A stretch of DNA of 64,000 nucleotides from Aristolochia californica (Eukaryota; Streptophyta; Magnoliopsida; Piperales; Aristolochiaceae), in contig JARWKL010000001.1 in assembly GCA_029961685.1 (NCBI GenBank), forward strand, positions 27,106,295 through 27,170,294, in the 5' to 3' direction. The notes beneath the pieces are model-generated. The model saw only the letters and a program-made list of their open reading frames with translations. It was not told the origin of the DNA and made no database searches. The position numbers were made by a program, and so were the translations under genes. Below, in pieces: positions 25,796-38,975 of the stretch. How positions within the stretch are numbered: position 1 is the stretch's first letter; each line of letters opens with the position of its first letter.

Positions 25796-27812
25796 ATGCA
25801 AACCCATTTTTTAAGCATGTGTGGAGGAAATCTCTTTGTTATAAAATTCCAAGCTGTTAGGGTTGAACTAGTGTAATTGCCCAAACTTGGACAACAAAAC
25901 TTTTGTGTTCATTTGTGGTGTGTGAATAAATTTTCTTTACTTACATTTGTTATTGTTTTCAATTTTTTTCCGTACATGAACTCTAAAATTTTCATTTTGT
26001 TGTGATCTATTTGCCTTTTTGGTTTACGGGATGAAGGGAGAGGTTAAAATCATTGTTTTTATTTATGAAAAAAGTGTACATCTAAAATGAAAATGCACAG
26101 TGCACAAATGTAGAGCAAGATAATTCCGAAGAGTTTCTGTAGTTTTTAGGGATTGTAAGCTCTTCTAAGTTTTTATATATTAGGTTTTGCAATCGTCGGG
26201 AAAAAGGGGGAGGCAGGGATTTTTAACTGAGTCTTGAGTTCTAATCCACAAGTCATTTCTTATTGTAATATAGCCCGTTACGTATGATAAATCACATTAC
26301 AATCATCCATGATCGTTGGGTCAGCTTTTGTAGATGGGCAAAATAATGGCTTGTTTGACTCGGGTAAATATCCACCGCACGTTCAGCTGAGAATTTAATG
26401 AGCATTTCTTATTCTCTTCAAAAGCTTTGGATCCATAGGTGATTTGCATCTTTAATATGTTTAAAACATGCATATCCATTTTTAAAGCATGTGTGGAGGA
26501 AATCTCTTTCCTATAAAATTCCAAGCTGTTGGGGTTGAAATAGTGGAATTTCCCAAACTTGGACAACTAAACTTTTGTGTTCATTTTTTGTGTGTGAATA
26601 AATTTTCTTTACTTACATTTGTTATTGTTTTAAATTTTTTCCGTACTTGAACTCCAAAATTTTCATTTTGTTGTGATCTATTTGCCTTTTTGGTTGACGG
26701 GATGAAGGGAGAGCGAAAACTCAAAGTTTTGTTTTAAGAAAAAAGTGTACATGTAGAAGTGAAATGCACAATGCACAACTGCAGAGAGAGATAATTCCAA
26801 AGAGTTTCTGTAATTTTTGGGTTTGTAAGCTCAATTTAGTTTTTATATATCAGGTTTTGCAATCATTGGGAAAAAGGGGGAGGCAGGGATTTTTAACTGA
26901 GTCTTGACTCCCAATCCATATGTGATTTATTATGGTAATATAGCCCGTTACGCATGATAAATCACTTTACAATCATCCATGATCGTTGGGTCAATTTTTT
27001 TCAGATGGGCAAAATAATGGCTTGTTTGACTCAGGTAAATATCCCACCGCACGTTCAGTTGAGAATTTAATGAGCGTTTGTTATTCTCTTCAAAAGCTAT
27101 GGATCCATAGGTGATTTCCATTTTTAATATGTTTAAAACATGCAAATCCATTTTTTAAGCATGTGTGGAGGAACTCTCTTTCTTATAAAATTCCAAGCAG
27201 ATAGGGTTGAACTAGTGGAATTTCCCAAACTTGGACAACAAAAATTTTGTGTTCATTTGTGGTGTGTGAATAAATTTTCTTTACTTACATTTTTTATTTT
27301 TTTCAATTTTTTTCCGAACATGAACTCTAAAATTTTCATTTTGTTGTGATCTATTTGCCTTTTTGGTTTACGGGATGAAGGGAGAGCGAAAACTCAAAGT
27401 TTTGATTTGTGAAAAAAGTGTACATCTAAAATGAAAATGCACAGTGCACAAATGTAGAGCGAGATAATTCCAAAGAGTTTCGGTAATTTTTAGGGATTGT
27501 AAGCTCTTCTTAGTTTTTATATATCAGGTTTTGCAATCGTCTGGAAAGAGGGGGAGGCAGGGATTTTTAACTGAGTCTTGACTACCAATCCATAAGTCAT
27601 TTCTTAGGGTAATGTAGCCCGTTACGCATGATAAATCACATTACAATCATCCATGATCGTTGGGTCAGCTTTTTGTAGATGGGCAAAATAATGGCTTGTT
27701 TGACTCGGGTACATATCCACCGCACGTTCAGGTTAGAATTTAATGAGCGTTTGTTATTCTCTTCAAAAGCTATGGATCCATAGGTGATTTGCATCTTTAA
27801 CATGTTTAAAAC

Positions 27813-28485
27813 ATGCATATCCATTTTTAAAGCATGTGTGGAGGAAATCTCTTTCCTATAAAATTCCAAGCTGTTGGGGTTGAACTAGTGGAATTTCCCT
27901 AACTTGAAAACAAAAATTTTGTGTTAATTTGTGGTGTGTGAATAAATTTTCTTTACTTACATTTGTTATTGTTTTAAATTTTTTCCGTACTTGAACTCCA
28001 AAATTTTCATTTTGTTGTGATCTATTTGCCTTTTTGGTTTACGGGACGAAGTCAGAGCGAAAGCTCAAAGTTTTGTTTTAAGAAAAAAGAGTACATGAAG
28101 AGTGGAAATGCACAATGCAAAAATATAGAGAGAGATAATTCCACAGAGTTTCTGAAATCTTTAGGGATTTTAACCTCTTTGTAGTTTTTATATATCAGGT
28201 TTTGCAATCGTCGGGAAAAAATGGGGTGGCAGGGATTTTTAACTGACTCTTCAAACCCAATCCATGTGTGATTTATTATGGTAATATAGGCCGTTACACA
28301 TGATAAATCACTTTACAATCATCCATGATCGTTGGGTAAGCCTTTTCTAGATGGGCAAAATAATGGCTTGTTTGACTCAGGTAAATATCCCACCGCACGT
28401 TCACTGGAGAATTTAATGATCGTTTGTTATTCTCTTCAAAAGCTTTGGATCCATAGGTGATTTGCATCTTTAACATGTTTAAAAC
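27813..28485. repeat. Representative A-X monomer
   Basis: A complete A-type unit of 673 bp. The anchor ATGCATATCC is at 27813. TATAAA is at 27857-27862, ACTAGT at 27884-27889, AATAAA at 27941-27946, the CAAAAT/ATTTTG hairpin at 27999-28014 and GGATCC at 28447-28452. A diagnostics are GCATATCC, TTTTTAAAGC, CCTATAAAA and GTTGGGGTTG. X diagnostics are CTTGAACTCCAAAA, TTGTTTTAAGAAAAAAG and an interrupted palindrome TGCACAATGCA. Confidence 0.9.
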
Positions 28486-31400
28486 ATGCATATCCATTTT
28501 TAAAGCATGTGTGGAGGAAATCTCTTTCCTATAAAATTCCAAGCTGCTGGGGTTGAACTTGTGGAATTTCCCAAATTTGGAAAACAAATCTTTTGTGTTC
28601 ATTTTGTGGTGTGTGAATAAATTTTCTTTACTTACATTTGTTATTGTTGTAAATTTTTTTCGTACTTGAACTCCAAAATTTTCTTTTTGTTGTGATCAAT
28701 TTGCCTTTTTGGTTTACGGGATGAAGGGAGATCGAAAAGTGAAAGTTTTGTTTTAAGAAAAAAGAGTACATGTAGATTGGAAATGCACAATGCACAAATG
28801 TAGAGAGAGATAATTCCAAAGAGTTTCTGTAATTTTTAGGGATTGTAAGCTCTTTTTAGTTTTTATATATCAGGTTTTGCAATCGTCGGGAAAAAGGGGG
28901 AGGCAAGGATTTTTAACTGAGTCTTGACTCCGAATCCATATGTGATTTATTATGGTAATATAGGCCGTTACACATGATATATCACTTTACAATCATCCAT
29001 TATCGTTAGGTCAGCTTTTTGTAGATGGGCAAAATAATGGCTTGTTTGACTCGGGTAAATATCCAACAACACGTTCACTTGAGAATTTAATGAGCGTTTG
29101 ATATTCTCTTCAAAAGCTATGGATCAATAGGTGATTTGCATCTTTAACTTGTTTAAAACATGCAAATCCATTTTTAAGCATGTGTGGAGGAAATCTCTTT
29201 CTTATAAAATGCCAAGCAGTTAGGGTTGAACTAGTGGAATTTCTCAAACTTGGACAAAAAAACTTTTGTGTTCATTTGTGGTGTGTGAATAAATTTTCTT
29301 TCCTTACATTTGTTATTGTTTTAAATTTATTCCGTACTTGAACTCCAAAATTTTCATTTTGTTGTGATCTATTTGAGTTTATGGTTTACGGGATGAAGGG
29401 AGAGCGAAAACTCAAGGTTTTCATTTATGAAAAAAGAGTACATGTAGATTCGAAATGCACAATGCACAAATGTAGAGAGAGATAATTCCAAAGAGTTTCT
29501 GTAATTTTTAGGGATTGTAAGCTCTTCTTAGTTTTTATATATCAGGTTTTGCAATCGTCGGGAAAAAGGGGGAGGCAGGGATTTTTAACTGAGACTTGAC
29601 TCCCAATCCATATGTGATTTATTATGGTAATATAGCCCGTTACGCATGATAAATCACTTTACAATCATCCATGATCCTTAGGTCAGCTTTTTGTAGTTGG
29701 GGAAAATAATGGCTTGTTTGACTCGGGTAAATATCCCACCGCATGTTCACTTGAGAATTTAATGTGCGTTTGTTATTCTCTTCAAAGCTTTGGGTCCATA
29801 GGTGATTTGAATCTTTAACATGTTTAAAACATGCATATCCATTTTTTAAGCATGTGTGGAGGAAATCTCTTTCTTATAAAATTCCAAGCTGTTAGGGTTG
29901 AATTAGTGGAATTTCCCAAACTTGGATAACAAAACTTTTGTGTTCATTTGTAGTGTGTGAATAGATTTTCTTTACTTACATTTCTTATTGTTTTAAATTT
30001 TTTCCATACTTGAACTCCAAAATTTTCATTTTGTTGTGATCTATTTGCCTTTTTGGTTTATGGGATGAAGGGAGAGTGAAAACACAAAGTTTTGTTTTAA
30101 GAAAAAAGGGTACATGTAGAATGGAAATGCACAATGCACAAACATAGAGAGAGATAATTCCAAAGAGTTTTTTTAATTTTTAGGGATTGTAAGCTCTTCT
30201 TAGTTTTTATATATCAGGTTTTGCAATCATCGGGAAAAAGGGGGGGGCAGGGATTTTTAACTGAGTCTTGACTCCCAATCCATAAGTCATTTATTAGGGT
30301 AATATAGCCCGTTCCGCATGATAAATCACTTTACAATCATCCATGATCGTTGGGTCAGCTTTTTGTTGATGGAAAAAATAATGGCTTGTTTGACTCGGGT
30401 AAATATCCCACCGCACGTTCATTTGACAATTTAATGACCGTTTGTTATTCTCTTCAAAAGCTTTGGATCCATAGGTGATTTGCGTCTTTAACATGTTTAA
30501 AACATGCAAGCCCATATTTTAAGCATGTGTGGAGGAAATCTCTTTCGTTTAAAATTCCAAGCTGTTAGGGTTGAACTAGTGGAATTTCCCAAACTTGGAC
30601 AACAAAACTTTTGTGTTCTTTTGTGTTGTGTGAATAAATTTTCTTTACTTAAATTTGTTATTGTTTTAAATTTTTTTCCGTACATGAACTCTAAAATTTT
30701 CATTTTGTTGTGATCTTTTTGCCTTTTTGGTTTTCGGGATGAAGGGAGAGGGAAAAATCAAAGTTTTAATTTATGAAAAAAGTGTACATCTAAATTGAAA
30801 ATGCACAGTGCACAAATGTAGAGCGAGATAATTCCAAAGAGTTTCTGTAATTTTTGGGGATTGTAAGCTCTTCTTAGTATTTATATATCAGGTTTTGCAA
30901 TCGTTAGGAAAAAAGGGGAGGCAGGGATTTTTAACTGAGTCTAGAGTTCCAATCCACAAGTCATTTCTTAGGGTAATATAGCCCGTTACGCATGATAAAT
31001 CACATTACAATCATCCATGATCGTTGGGTCAGCTTTTTGTAGATGGGCAAAATAATGACTTGTTTGACTCGGGTAAATATCCACCATAGGATTTAATGAG
31101 CGTTTCTTATTCTCTTCAAAAGCTCTGGATCCATAGGTGATTTGCATCTTTAATATGTTTAAAACATGCATATCCATTTTTGAAGCATGTGTGGAGGAAA
31201 TCTCTTTGCTATAATATTCCAAGCTGTTGGGGTTGAACTAGTGGAATTTCCCAAACTTGGACAACAAAACTTTTGTGTTCATTTTTTGCGTGTGAATAAA
31301 TTTTCTTTACTTACATTTGTTATTGTTTTAAATTTTTTCCGTACTTGAACTCTAAAATTTTCATTTTGTTGTGATCTATTTGGCTTTTTGGTTTGCGGGA

Positions 31401-34400
31401 TGAAGGGAGTGCGAAAACTCAAAGTTTTGTTTTAAGAAAAAAGAGTACATGTAGAAGTGAAATGCACAATGCACAAATGTAGAGAGAGATAATTCCAAAG
31501 AGTTTCTGTAATTTTTAGGGATTATAAGCTCTTTTTAGTTTTTATATATCAGGTTTTGCAATCGTCGGGAAAAAGGGGGAGGCAGGGATTTTTAATTGAG
31601 TCTAGACTCCCAATCCATATGTGATTTATTATGGTAATATAGCCTGTTACGCATGATAAATCACATTACAATCACCAACGATCGTTGGGTCAGCTTTTTG
31701 TAGATGGGCAAAATAAAGGCTTGTTTGACTCGGGTAAATATCCACCTCACGTTCAGCTGAGATTTTAATGAGCGTTTGTTATTCTCTTCAAAAGCTATGG
31801 GTCCATAGGTGATTTGCATCTTTAAAATGTTTAAAACATGCATATCCATTTTTAAAGCATGTGTGGACTAAATCTCTATCCTATAAAATTCCAAGCTGTT
31901 GGGGTTGAACTAGTGGAATTTCCCAAACTTGGAAAACAAAACTTTTGTGTTCATTTGTGGTGTGTGAATAAATTTTCTTTACTTACATTTGTTATTGTTT
32001 TAAATTTTTTCCGTACTTGAACTCCAAAATTTTCAATTTTTTTGTGATCTATTTGCCTTTTTGGTTTACGGGATGACGGGAGAGCGAAAACTCAAAGTTT
32101 TGTTTTAAGAAAAAAGAGTACATGTAGAGTGAAAATGCACAATGCACAAATGTAGAGAGAGATAATTCAAAAGAGTTTCTGTAATTTTTAGGGATTGTAA
32201 CCTCTTTTTAGTTTTTATATGTCAGGTTTTGCAATGGTCGGAAAAAAGGGGGAGGCAGGGATTTTTAACTGAGTCTTGTCACCCAATCCATATCTGATTT
32301 ATTATGGTAATATAGGCCGTTACACATGATAAATCACTTTACAATCATCCATGATCGTTGGGTCAGCTTTTTGTAGATGGGCAAAATAATGGCTTGTTTG
32401 ATTCGGGTAAATATCCACCGCACGTTCAGTTGAGAATTTAATGAGCGTTTGTTATTCTCTTCAAAACCTATGGATCCATAGGTGATTTGCATGTTTAACA
32501 TGTTTAAAACATGCAAATCCATTTTTTAAGCATGTGTGGAGGAAATCTCTGTCCTATAAAATTCCAATCAGTTAGGGTTGAACTAGTGGAATTTCCCAAA
32601 CTTGGACAACAAAACTTTTGTCTTCATTTGTGGTGTGCGAATAAATTTTCTTTACTTACATTTGTTATTGTTTTAAATTTTTTTCTGTACATGAACTCTA
32701 AAATTATCATTTCGTTGTGATCTATTTGCCTTTTTGGTTCACAGGATGAAGGGAGAGCGAAAACTCAAAGTTTTTATTTATGAAAAAAGTGTACTTGTAG
32801 AATGGAAATGCGCAATGCACAAATGTAGAGAGCGATAATTCCATAGAGTTTCTGTAATTTTTAGGGATTGTCGCCTCTTCTTAGTTTTTATATATCAGGT
32901 TTTGCAATCGTCGGTAAAAAAGGGGAGGCAGGGATTTTTAACTGAGTTTTGACTCCCAATCCATATGTCATTTATTATGGTAATATAGCCCGTTACGCAT
33001 GATAAATCACTTTACAATCATCCATGATCGTTGGGTCTGCTTTTTGTAGATGGGCAAAATAATGGCTTGTTTGACTCGGGTAAATATCCCAATGCACGTT
33101 CACTTGAGAATTGAATGAGCGTTTGTTATTCTCTTCAATAGCTTTGGATCCATAGGTGATTTGCATCTTTAACATTTTTAAAACATGCATATCCTTTTTT
33201 AAAGCATGTGTGGAGGAAATCTCTTTCCTATAAAATTCCAAGTTATTGGGGTTGAACTAGTGGAATTTCCCAAACTTGGACAAAAAAACTTTTGTGTTCA
33301 TTTGTGGTGTGTCAATAAATTTTCTTTACTCACATTTGTTATTGTTTTAAATTTTTTTCGTACTTGAACTTTAAAATTTTCATTTTATTGTGATCTATTT
33401 GCCTTTTTGGTTTATGGGATGAAGGGAGAGCAAAACCTCAGTTTTGTTTTAAGAAAAAAGAGTACATGTAGAATGGAAATGCACAATGTACCAACATAGA
33501 GAGAGATAATTCCAAAGAGTTTCTGTAATTTTTATGGATTGTAAGCTCTTCTTAGTTTTTATATATCAGGTTTTGCAATTGTTCGGAAAAAGGGGGAGGC
33601 AGGGATTTTTAACTGAGTCAAGACTGCCAAGCCATCAGTCATTTATTAGGGTAATAGAGCCCGTTACGCATGATAAATCACCTTACAATAATCCATGATC
33701 GTTGGGTCAGCTTTTTGTAGATGGGCAAAATAATGGCTTGTCTGACTCGGGTAAATATCCCACCGCACGTTCAGTTGAGAATTTAATGAGCATTTGTTAT
33801 TCTATTCAAAAGCTTTGGATCCATAGGTGATTTGCATCTTGAACATGTTTAAAACATGTATATCCATTTTTAAAGCATGTGTAGAGAAATTCTCTTTCCT
33901 ATAAAATTCCTAGCTGTTGGAGTTGAACTAGTGGAATTTCCCAAACTGGGACAACAAAATTTTGTGTTCATTTGTGGTGTGTGAATAAATTTTTTTTACT
34001 TACATTTATTATTGTTTTAAATTTTTTCCGTACTTGAACTCCAAAATTTTCATTTTGTTGTGATCTATTTGCCTTTTTTGTTTACGGGATGAAGGGAGAG
34101 CGAAAACTCAAATTTTTGTTTTAAGAAAAAAGAGTACACGTAGAATGGAAATGCACAATGCATAAACGTAGAGAGAGATACTTACAAAGAGTTTCTGTAA
34201 TTTTTAGGGATTGTAAGCTCTTCTTAGTTTTTATATATCAGGTTTTGCAATCGTCGGGAAAAAGGGGGAGGCAGGGATTTCTAACTGAGTCTTGACTCCC
34301 AATCCATAAGTCATTTATTTGGGTAATATAGCTCGTTATGCATGATAAATCACTATACAATCACCCAAGATCGTTGGGTCAGCTTTTTGTAGATGGGAAA

Positions 34401-34608
34401 AATAGTGGCTTATTTGACTCAGGTAAATATCCCACCGCATGTTCACTAGAGAATTTAATGAGCGTTTGTAATTCTCCTCAAATGCTTTGGATCCATCGAT
34501 GATTTGCGTCTTTAACATGTTTAAAACATGCAAATCCAATTTTTAAGCATGTGTAGAGGAAATCTCTTTCGCATAAAAATCCAAGCTGTTAGGGTTGAAC
34601 TAGTGGAA

Positions 34609-34671
34609 TTTCGTAAAACTTTCGTAAAAACTCTCATTAAGCATGTGTAGAGGAAATCTCTTTCGTAAAAC
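34609..34671. other. Complex templated insertion, net +38 bp
   Basis: The normal CCCAAACTTGGACAACAAAAC is replaced by a patchwork. TTCGTAAAA appears at 34,610, 34,621 and 34,662. The 29 bp at 34,543-34,571 (TTAAGCATGTGTAGAGG...TTTCG) reappear exactly at 34,637-34,665. The copied piece includes the local variant GTGTAGAGG, so its template was this same monomer. The pattern fits template switching during replication or break repair. No transposon ends or target-site duplication are visible. Confidence 0.87.
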
Positions 34672-36558
34672 TTTTTTGTTCATTTGTGGTGTGTGAATAA
34701 ATTTTCTTTACTTACATTTGTTATTATTTTAAATTTTTTCCGTACATGAACTCTAAAATTTTTATTTTGTTGTGATCTATTTGCATTTTTGGTTTACGGG
34801 ATGAAGGGAGAGCGAAAACTCAAAGTTATGATTTATGAAAAAAGTGTACATCTAAGATGTTAATGCACAGTGCACAAATGTAGAGCGAGATAATTCCAAA
34901 GAGTTTCTGTAATTTTTAGGGATTGTAATCTCTTCTTAGTTTTTATAAATCAGGTTTTGCAATCGTCGGGAAAAAAGGGGAGGCAGGGATTTTAAACTGA
35001 GTCTTGACTCCCAATCCATAGGTCATTTCTTAGGGTAATATAGCCCGTTAAGCATGATAAATCACTTTACAATCATCCATGATCGTTGGGTCAGATTTTT
35101 GTAGATGGGCAAAATAATGGCTTGTTTGACTCGGGTAAATATCCCACCGCACGTTCACGTGAGAATTTAATGAGTGTTTGTTATTCTCTTCAAAAGCTTT
35201 GGATCCATAGGTGATTTGCATCTTTAACATGTTTAAAACATGCATATCCATTTTTAAAGCATGTGTGGAGGAAATCTCTTTCCTATAAAATTCAGACCTG
35301 TAGGGGTTGAACTAGTGGAATTTCCCAAACTCTGATAACAAAACTTTTGTGTTCATTTGTGGTGTGTGAATAAATTTTCTTTACTTACATTTGTTATTGT
35401 TTTAAATTTTTTTCCATACATGAACTCTAAAATTTTCATTTTGTTGTGATCGATTTGCCTTTTTGGTTTACGGGATGAAGGGAGAGCGAAAACTCAAATT
35501 TTTGATTTATGAAAAAAGTGTACATCTAAACTGAAAAGGCACACTGCACAAATGTAGAGCGAGATAATTCCAAAGAGTTTCTGTAATTTTGAGGGATTGT
35601 AAGCTCTTCTTTGTTTTTATATATCAGGTTTTGCAATTGTCGGGAAAAAGGGGGAGGCTGGGATTTTTAACTGACTCTTGACTCCCAATCCATAAGTCAT
35701 TTCTTATGGTAATATAGCATGTTACGCATGATAAATCACATTACAATCATCCATGATCATTGGGTCAGCTTTTTGTAGATGGGCAAAATAATGGCTTGTT
35801 TGACACGGGTAAATATCCACCGCACGTTCACTTGAGAATTTAATGAGCGTTTGTTATTCTCTTCAAAAGCTTTGGATCCATAGGTGATTTGCATCTTTAA
35901 CATGTTTAAAACATGCATATCCAGTTTTAAAGCAAGTGTGGAGGAAATCTGTTTCTTATAAAATTCCAAGCTGTTAGGGTTGAACTAGTGGAATTTCCCA
36001 AACTTGGACAACAAAAATTTTGTGTTCATTTGTGGTGTGTGAATTTCTTTTCTATACTTACATTTGTTATTGTTTTTAATTTTTTTCCGTACATGAACTC
36101 TAAAAATTTCATTTTGTTTTGATCTATTTGCCTTTTTGGTTTACGGGATGAAGGGAGAGTGAAAACACAAAGTTTTGATTTATGAAAAAAGTGTACATCC
36201 AAAATGAAAATGCACAGTGCACTAATGTAGAGCAAGATAATTCCAAAGAGTTTCTGTAATTTTTAGGAATTGTAAGCTCTTCTTAGTTTTTATATATTAG
36301 GTTTTGCAATCGTTGGGAAAAAGGGGGAGGCAGGGATTTTTAACTGAATCTGGACTCCCAATCCATAAATCATTTCTTAGGGCAATATAGCCCGTTACGC
36401 ATGATAAATCACTTTACAATCATCCATGATCGTTGGGTCAGCTTTTTTAGATGGGCAAAATAATGGCTTGTTTGACTCGGGTAAATGTCCCACCGCACGT
36501 TCACTTGAGAATTTAATGAGCGTTTGTTATTCTCTTCAAAAGCTATGTATCCATAGGT

Positions 36559-36610
36559 GATTTGCATCTTTAACATGTTTAAAACATGCAAATCCATTTT
36601 TTAAGCATGT
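36559..36610. other. Nested dyad-symmetry cluster (present in every monomer)
   Basis: Three overlapping inverted repeats sit within 52 bp. GATTTGCAT (36559-36567) pairs with ATGCAAATC (36586-36594). CATGTTT (36574-36580) pairs with AAACATG (36582-36588) around a single A. ACATGC (36584-36589) pairs with GCATGT (36605-36610). The arms share bases, so the hairpins are mutually exclusive. The cluster recurs at each anchor. In B monomers the outer 9-bp arms are perfect and contain the octamer ATGCAAAT on both strands. In A monomers ATGCATATC breaks one outer pair and creates ATGCAT. Many copies keep the arms while the spacer varies. Confidence 0.85.
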
Positions 36611-37739
36611 GTGGAAAAAATCTCTTTCTTATAAACTTCCAAGCTGTTAGGGTTGAACTAGTGGAATTTCCCAAACTTGGACAACAAAACTTTTGTGTTC
36701 ATTTGTGGTGTGTGAATAAATTTTCTTTACTTACATTTGTTATTGTTTTAATTTTTTTCCGTACATAAACTCTAAAATTCTTATTTTGTTGGGCTCTTTT
36801 TGCCTTTTACGTTTAGGGGATGAAGGTTGAGCGAAAACTCAAAGTTTTGATTTATGAAAAAAGTGTACTTGTAAAATGAAAATGCACAGTGCAGAAATGT
36901 AGATCGAGATAATTCCAAAGAGTTTCTGTCATTTTTAGGGATTGTAAGCTCTTCTTAGTTTTTATATATCTGGTTTTGCAATCGTCGAGAAAAAGGGGGA
37001 GGCAGGGATTTTTAACTGAATCTTGACTCCCAATCCATAAGTCATTTATTAGGGTAATATAGCCCATTACGCATGATAAATCACTTTACAATCATCCATG
37101 ATCATTGGGTCAGCTTTTTGTAGATGGGCAAAATAATGACTTGTTTGACTCGAGTAAATATCCCACCGCACGTTCTGTTGAGAATTTAATGAGCGTTAGT
37201 TATTCTCTTCAGAAGCTTTGGATCCATAGGTGATTTGCATCTTTAGCATATTTAAAACATGCATATCCATTTTTAAAGCATGTGTGGAGGAAATCTCTTT
37301 CCTATAAAATTCCAAGCTGTTGGGGTTGAACAAATGGAATTTCCCAAACTTGGACAACAAAAATTTTGTGTTCATTTGTGGTGTGTGAATAAATTTTCTT
37401 TACTTACATTTGTTATTGTTTTAAATTTTTTCCGTACTTGAACTCCAAAATTTTCATTTTGTTGTGATCTATTTGCCTTTTTGGTTTACAGGATGAAGGG
37501 AGAGCAAAAACTCAAAGTTTTGTTTTAAGAAAAAAGAGTACATGTAGATTGGAAATGCACAATGCATAAACATAGATAGAGATAATTCCAAATAGTTTCT
37601 GTAATTTTAAGGAATTGTAAGCTCTTCTTAGTTTTTATATATCAGGTTTTGCAATTGTCGGGAAAAAGGGGGAGGTAGGGATTTTTAACTGAGTCTTGAC
37701 TCCCAATCCTGAAGTCATTTATTAGGGTAATATAGCCCG

Positions 37740-37860
37740 TTACACATAATAAATCACTTTACAGTCATCCATGATCGTTGGGTCAGCTTTTTGTAGATGG
37801 GCGAAATAATGGCTTGTTTGACACAGGTAAATATCCCACAGCAAGTTCACTTGAGAATTT
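37740..37860. repeat. Long-range patch, partner 56,983-57,103
   Basis: About 120 bp share a linked set of otherwise rare variants across an offset of 19,243 bp: GTTACACAT, TTTACAGTCATCC, GGGCGAAATAATGG, GACACAGGTAAATATCC and CACAGCAAGTTCAC. Flanking sequence is not especially alike. Confidence 0.82.
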
Positions 37861-38949
37861 AATGAGCGTTTGTTATTCTCTTCAAAAGCTACGGATCCAT
37901 AGGTGATTTGCATCTTTAACATGTTTAAAAAATGCAAATCCATTTCTGAAGCATGTGTGGAGGAAATTTCTTTTTAATAAAATTCTAAGCTGTTAGGGTT
38001 GAACTAGTAGAATTTCCCAAACTTGGACAAAAAAAATTTTGTGTTCATTTGTGGTGTGTGAGTAAATTTTCTTTACTTAAATTTTTTATTGTTTTAAATT
38101 TTTTTCCGTACATGAACTCTAAAATTTTCATTTTGTTGTGATCTATTTGCCTTTTTGGTTTACGGGATGAAGGGAGAGCGAAAACTCAAAGTTTTGATTG
38201 ATGAAAAAAGTGTACATCTAAAATGAAAATGCACAGTGCACAAATGTAGAGCGAGATAATTGCAATGATTTTCTGTAATTTTTAGGGATTGTAAGCTCTT
38301 CTTAGTTTTTATATATCAAGTTTTGCAATCGTCGGGAAAAAGGTGGAGGCAGGGATTTTTTACTGAGTCCTGACTCCCAATCCATAAGTCATTTATTAGG
38401 GTAATATAGCCCGTTACACATGATAAATCACTGTACAATCATGCATGATCGTTGGGTCAGCTTTTTGTAGATGGGCAAAATAATGGCTTGTTTGACTCGG
38501 GTAAATACCCACCGCACGTTCAGTTGAAAATTTAATGAGCGTTTGTTATTCTCTTCAAAAGCTTTGGATCCATAGGTGATTTGCATCTTTAACATGTTTA
38601 AAACATGCATATCCACTTTTAAAGTATGTGTGGAGGAAATCTCTTTGCTATAAAATTCCATGCTGTTGGGGTTGAACTAGTGGAATTTCCCAAACTTGGA
38701 CAACAAAACTTTTGTGTTCATTTGTGGTGTGTGAATAAATTTTCTTTACTTACATTTGTTATTGTGTTAAATTTTTTCTGTACTTGAACTCCAAAATTTT
38801 CATTTTGTTGTGATCTATTTTCCTTTTTGGTTTACGGGATGAAGGGAGAGCGAAAACTCAAAGTTTTGTTTTAAGAAAAAAGAATCCATGTAGAATGGAA
38901 ATGCACAATGCACAGACGTAGAGAGAGACAATTCCAAACAGTTTCTGTA

Positions 38950-38975
38950 ATTTTTAGAGATTTTTAACTCAGTCA
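38950..38975. other. 67-bp deletion shared by four A monomers
   Basis: AATTTTTAGAGATTTTTAAC replaces the usual stretch in which GGGATTGTAAGC and GGGATTTTTAAC are 67 bp apart. The two GGGATT direct repeats explain the loss, followed by a G-to-A change giving AGAGATT. The same junction is at about 41,577-41,600 and 44,204-44,227, and as AGAGTTTTTTAAC at about 47,508-47,530. The G-rich tract and TATATATCAGG are absent from these units. Confidence 0.9.

Larger units (their letters stand above)
25796..38604. repeat. Irregular A/B mosaic satellite segment
   Basis: Anchors: 25796(B), 26468(A), 27140(B), 27813(A), 28486(A), 29160(B, X tail), 29831(mixed, X), 30504(B), 31166(A), 31838(A), 32511(B, Y/X mixed tail), 33185(A), 33856(A), 34528(B), 35240(A, Y), 35913(mixed, Y), 36586(B), 37259(A), 37932(B). 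Repeated A-A pairs (27813/28486, 31166/31838, 33185/33856) show phase slips. The pair at 25796 and 26468 resembles the pair at 30504 and 31166, seven monomers away. They share CCCGTTCCGCATG before the B head, a CTTTAATATG dyad variant, and GTAGAAGTGAAATGC in the X tail. The unit anchored at 34528 holds a complex local insertion. No gene is visible. Confidence 0.88.

Noticed and set aside
34609..34671. Transposon insertion at 34.6 kb
   Set aside because: The additional sequence is built from local monomer pieces. There are no terminal inverted repeats and no target-site duplication.
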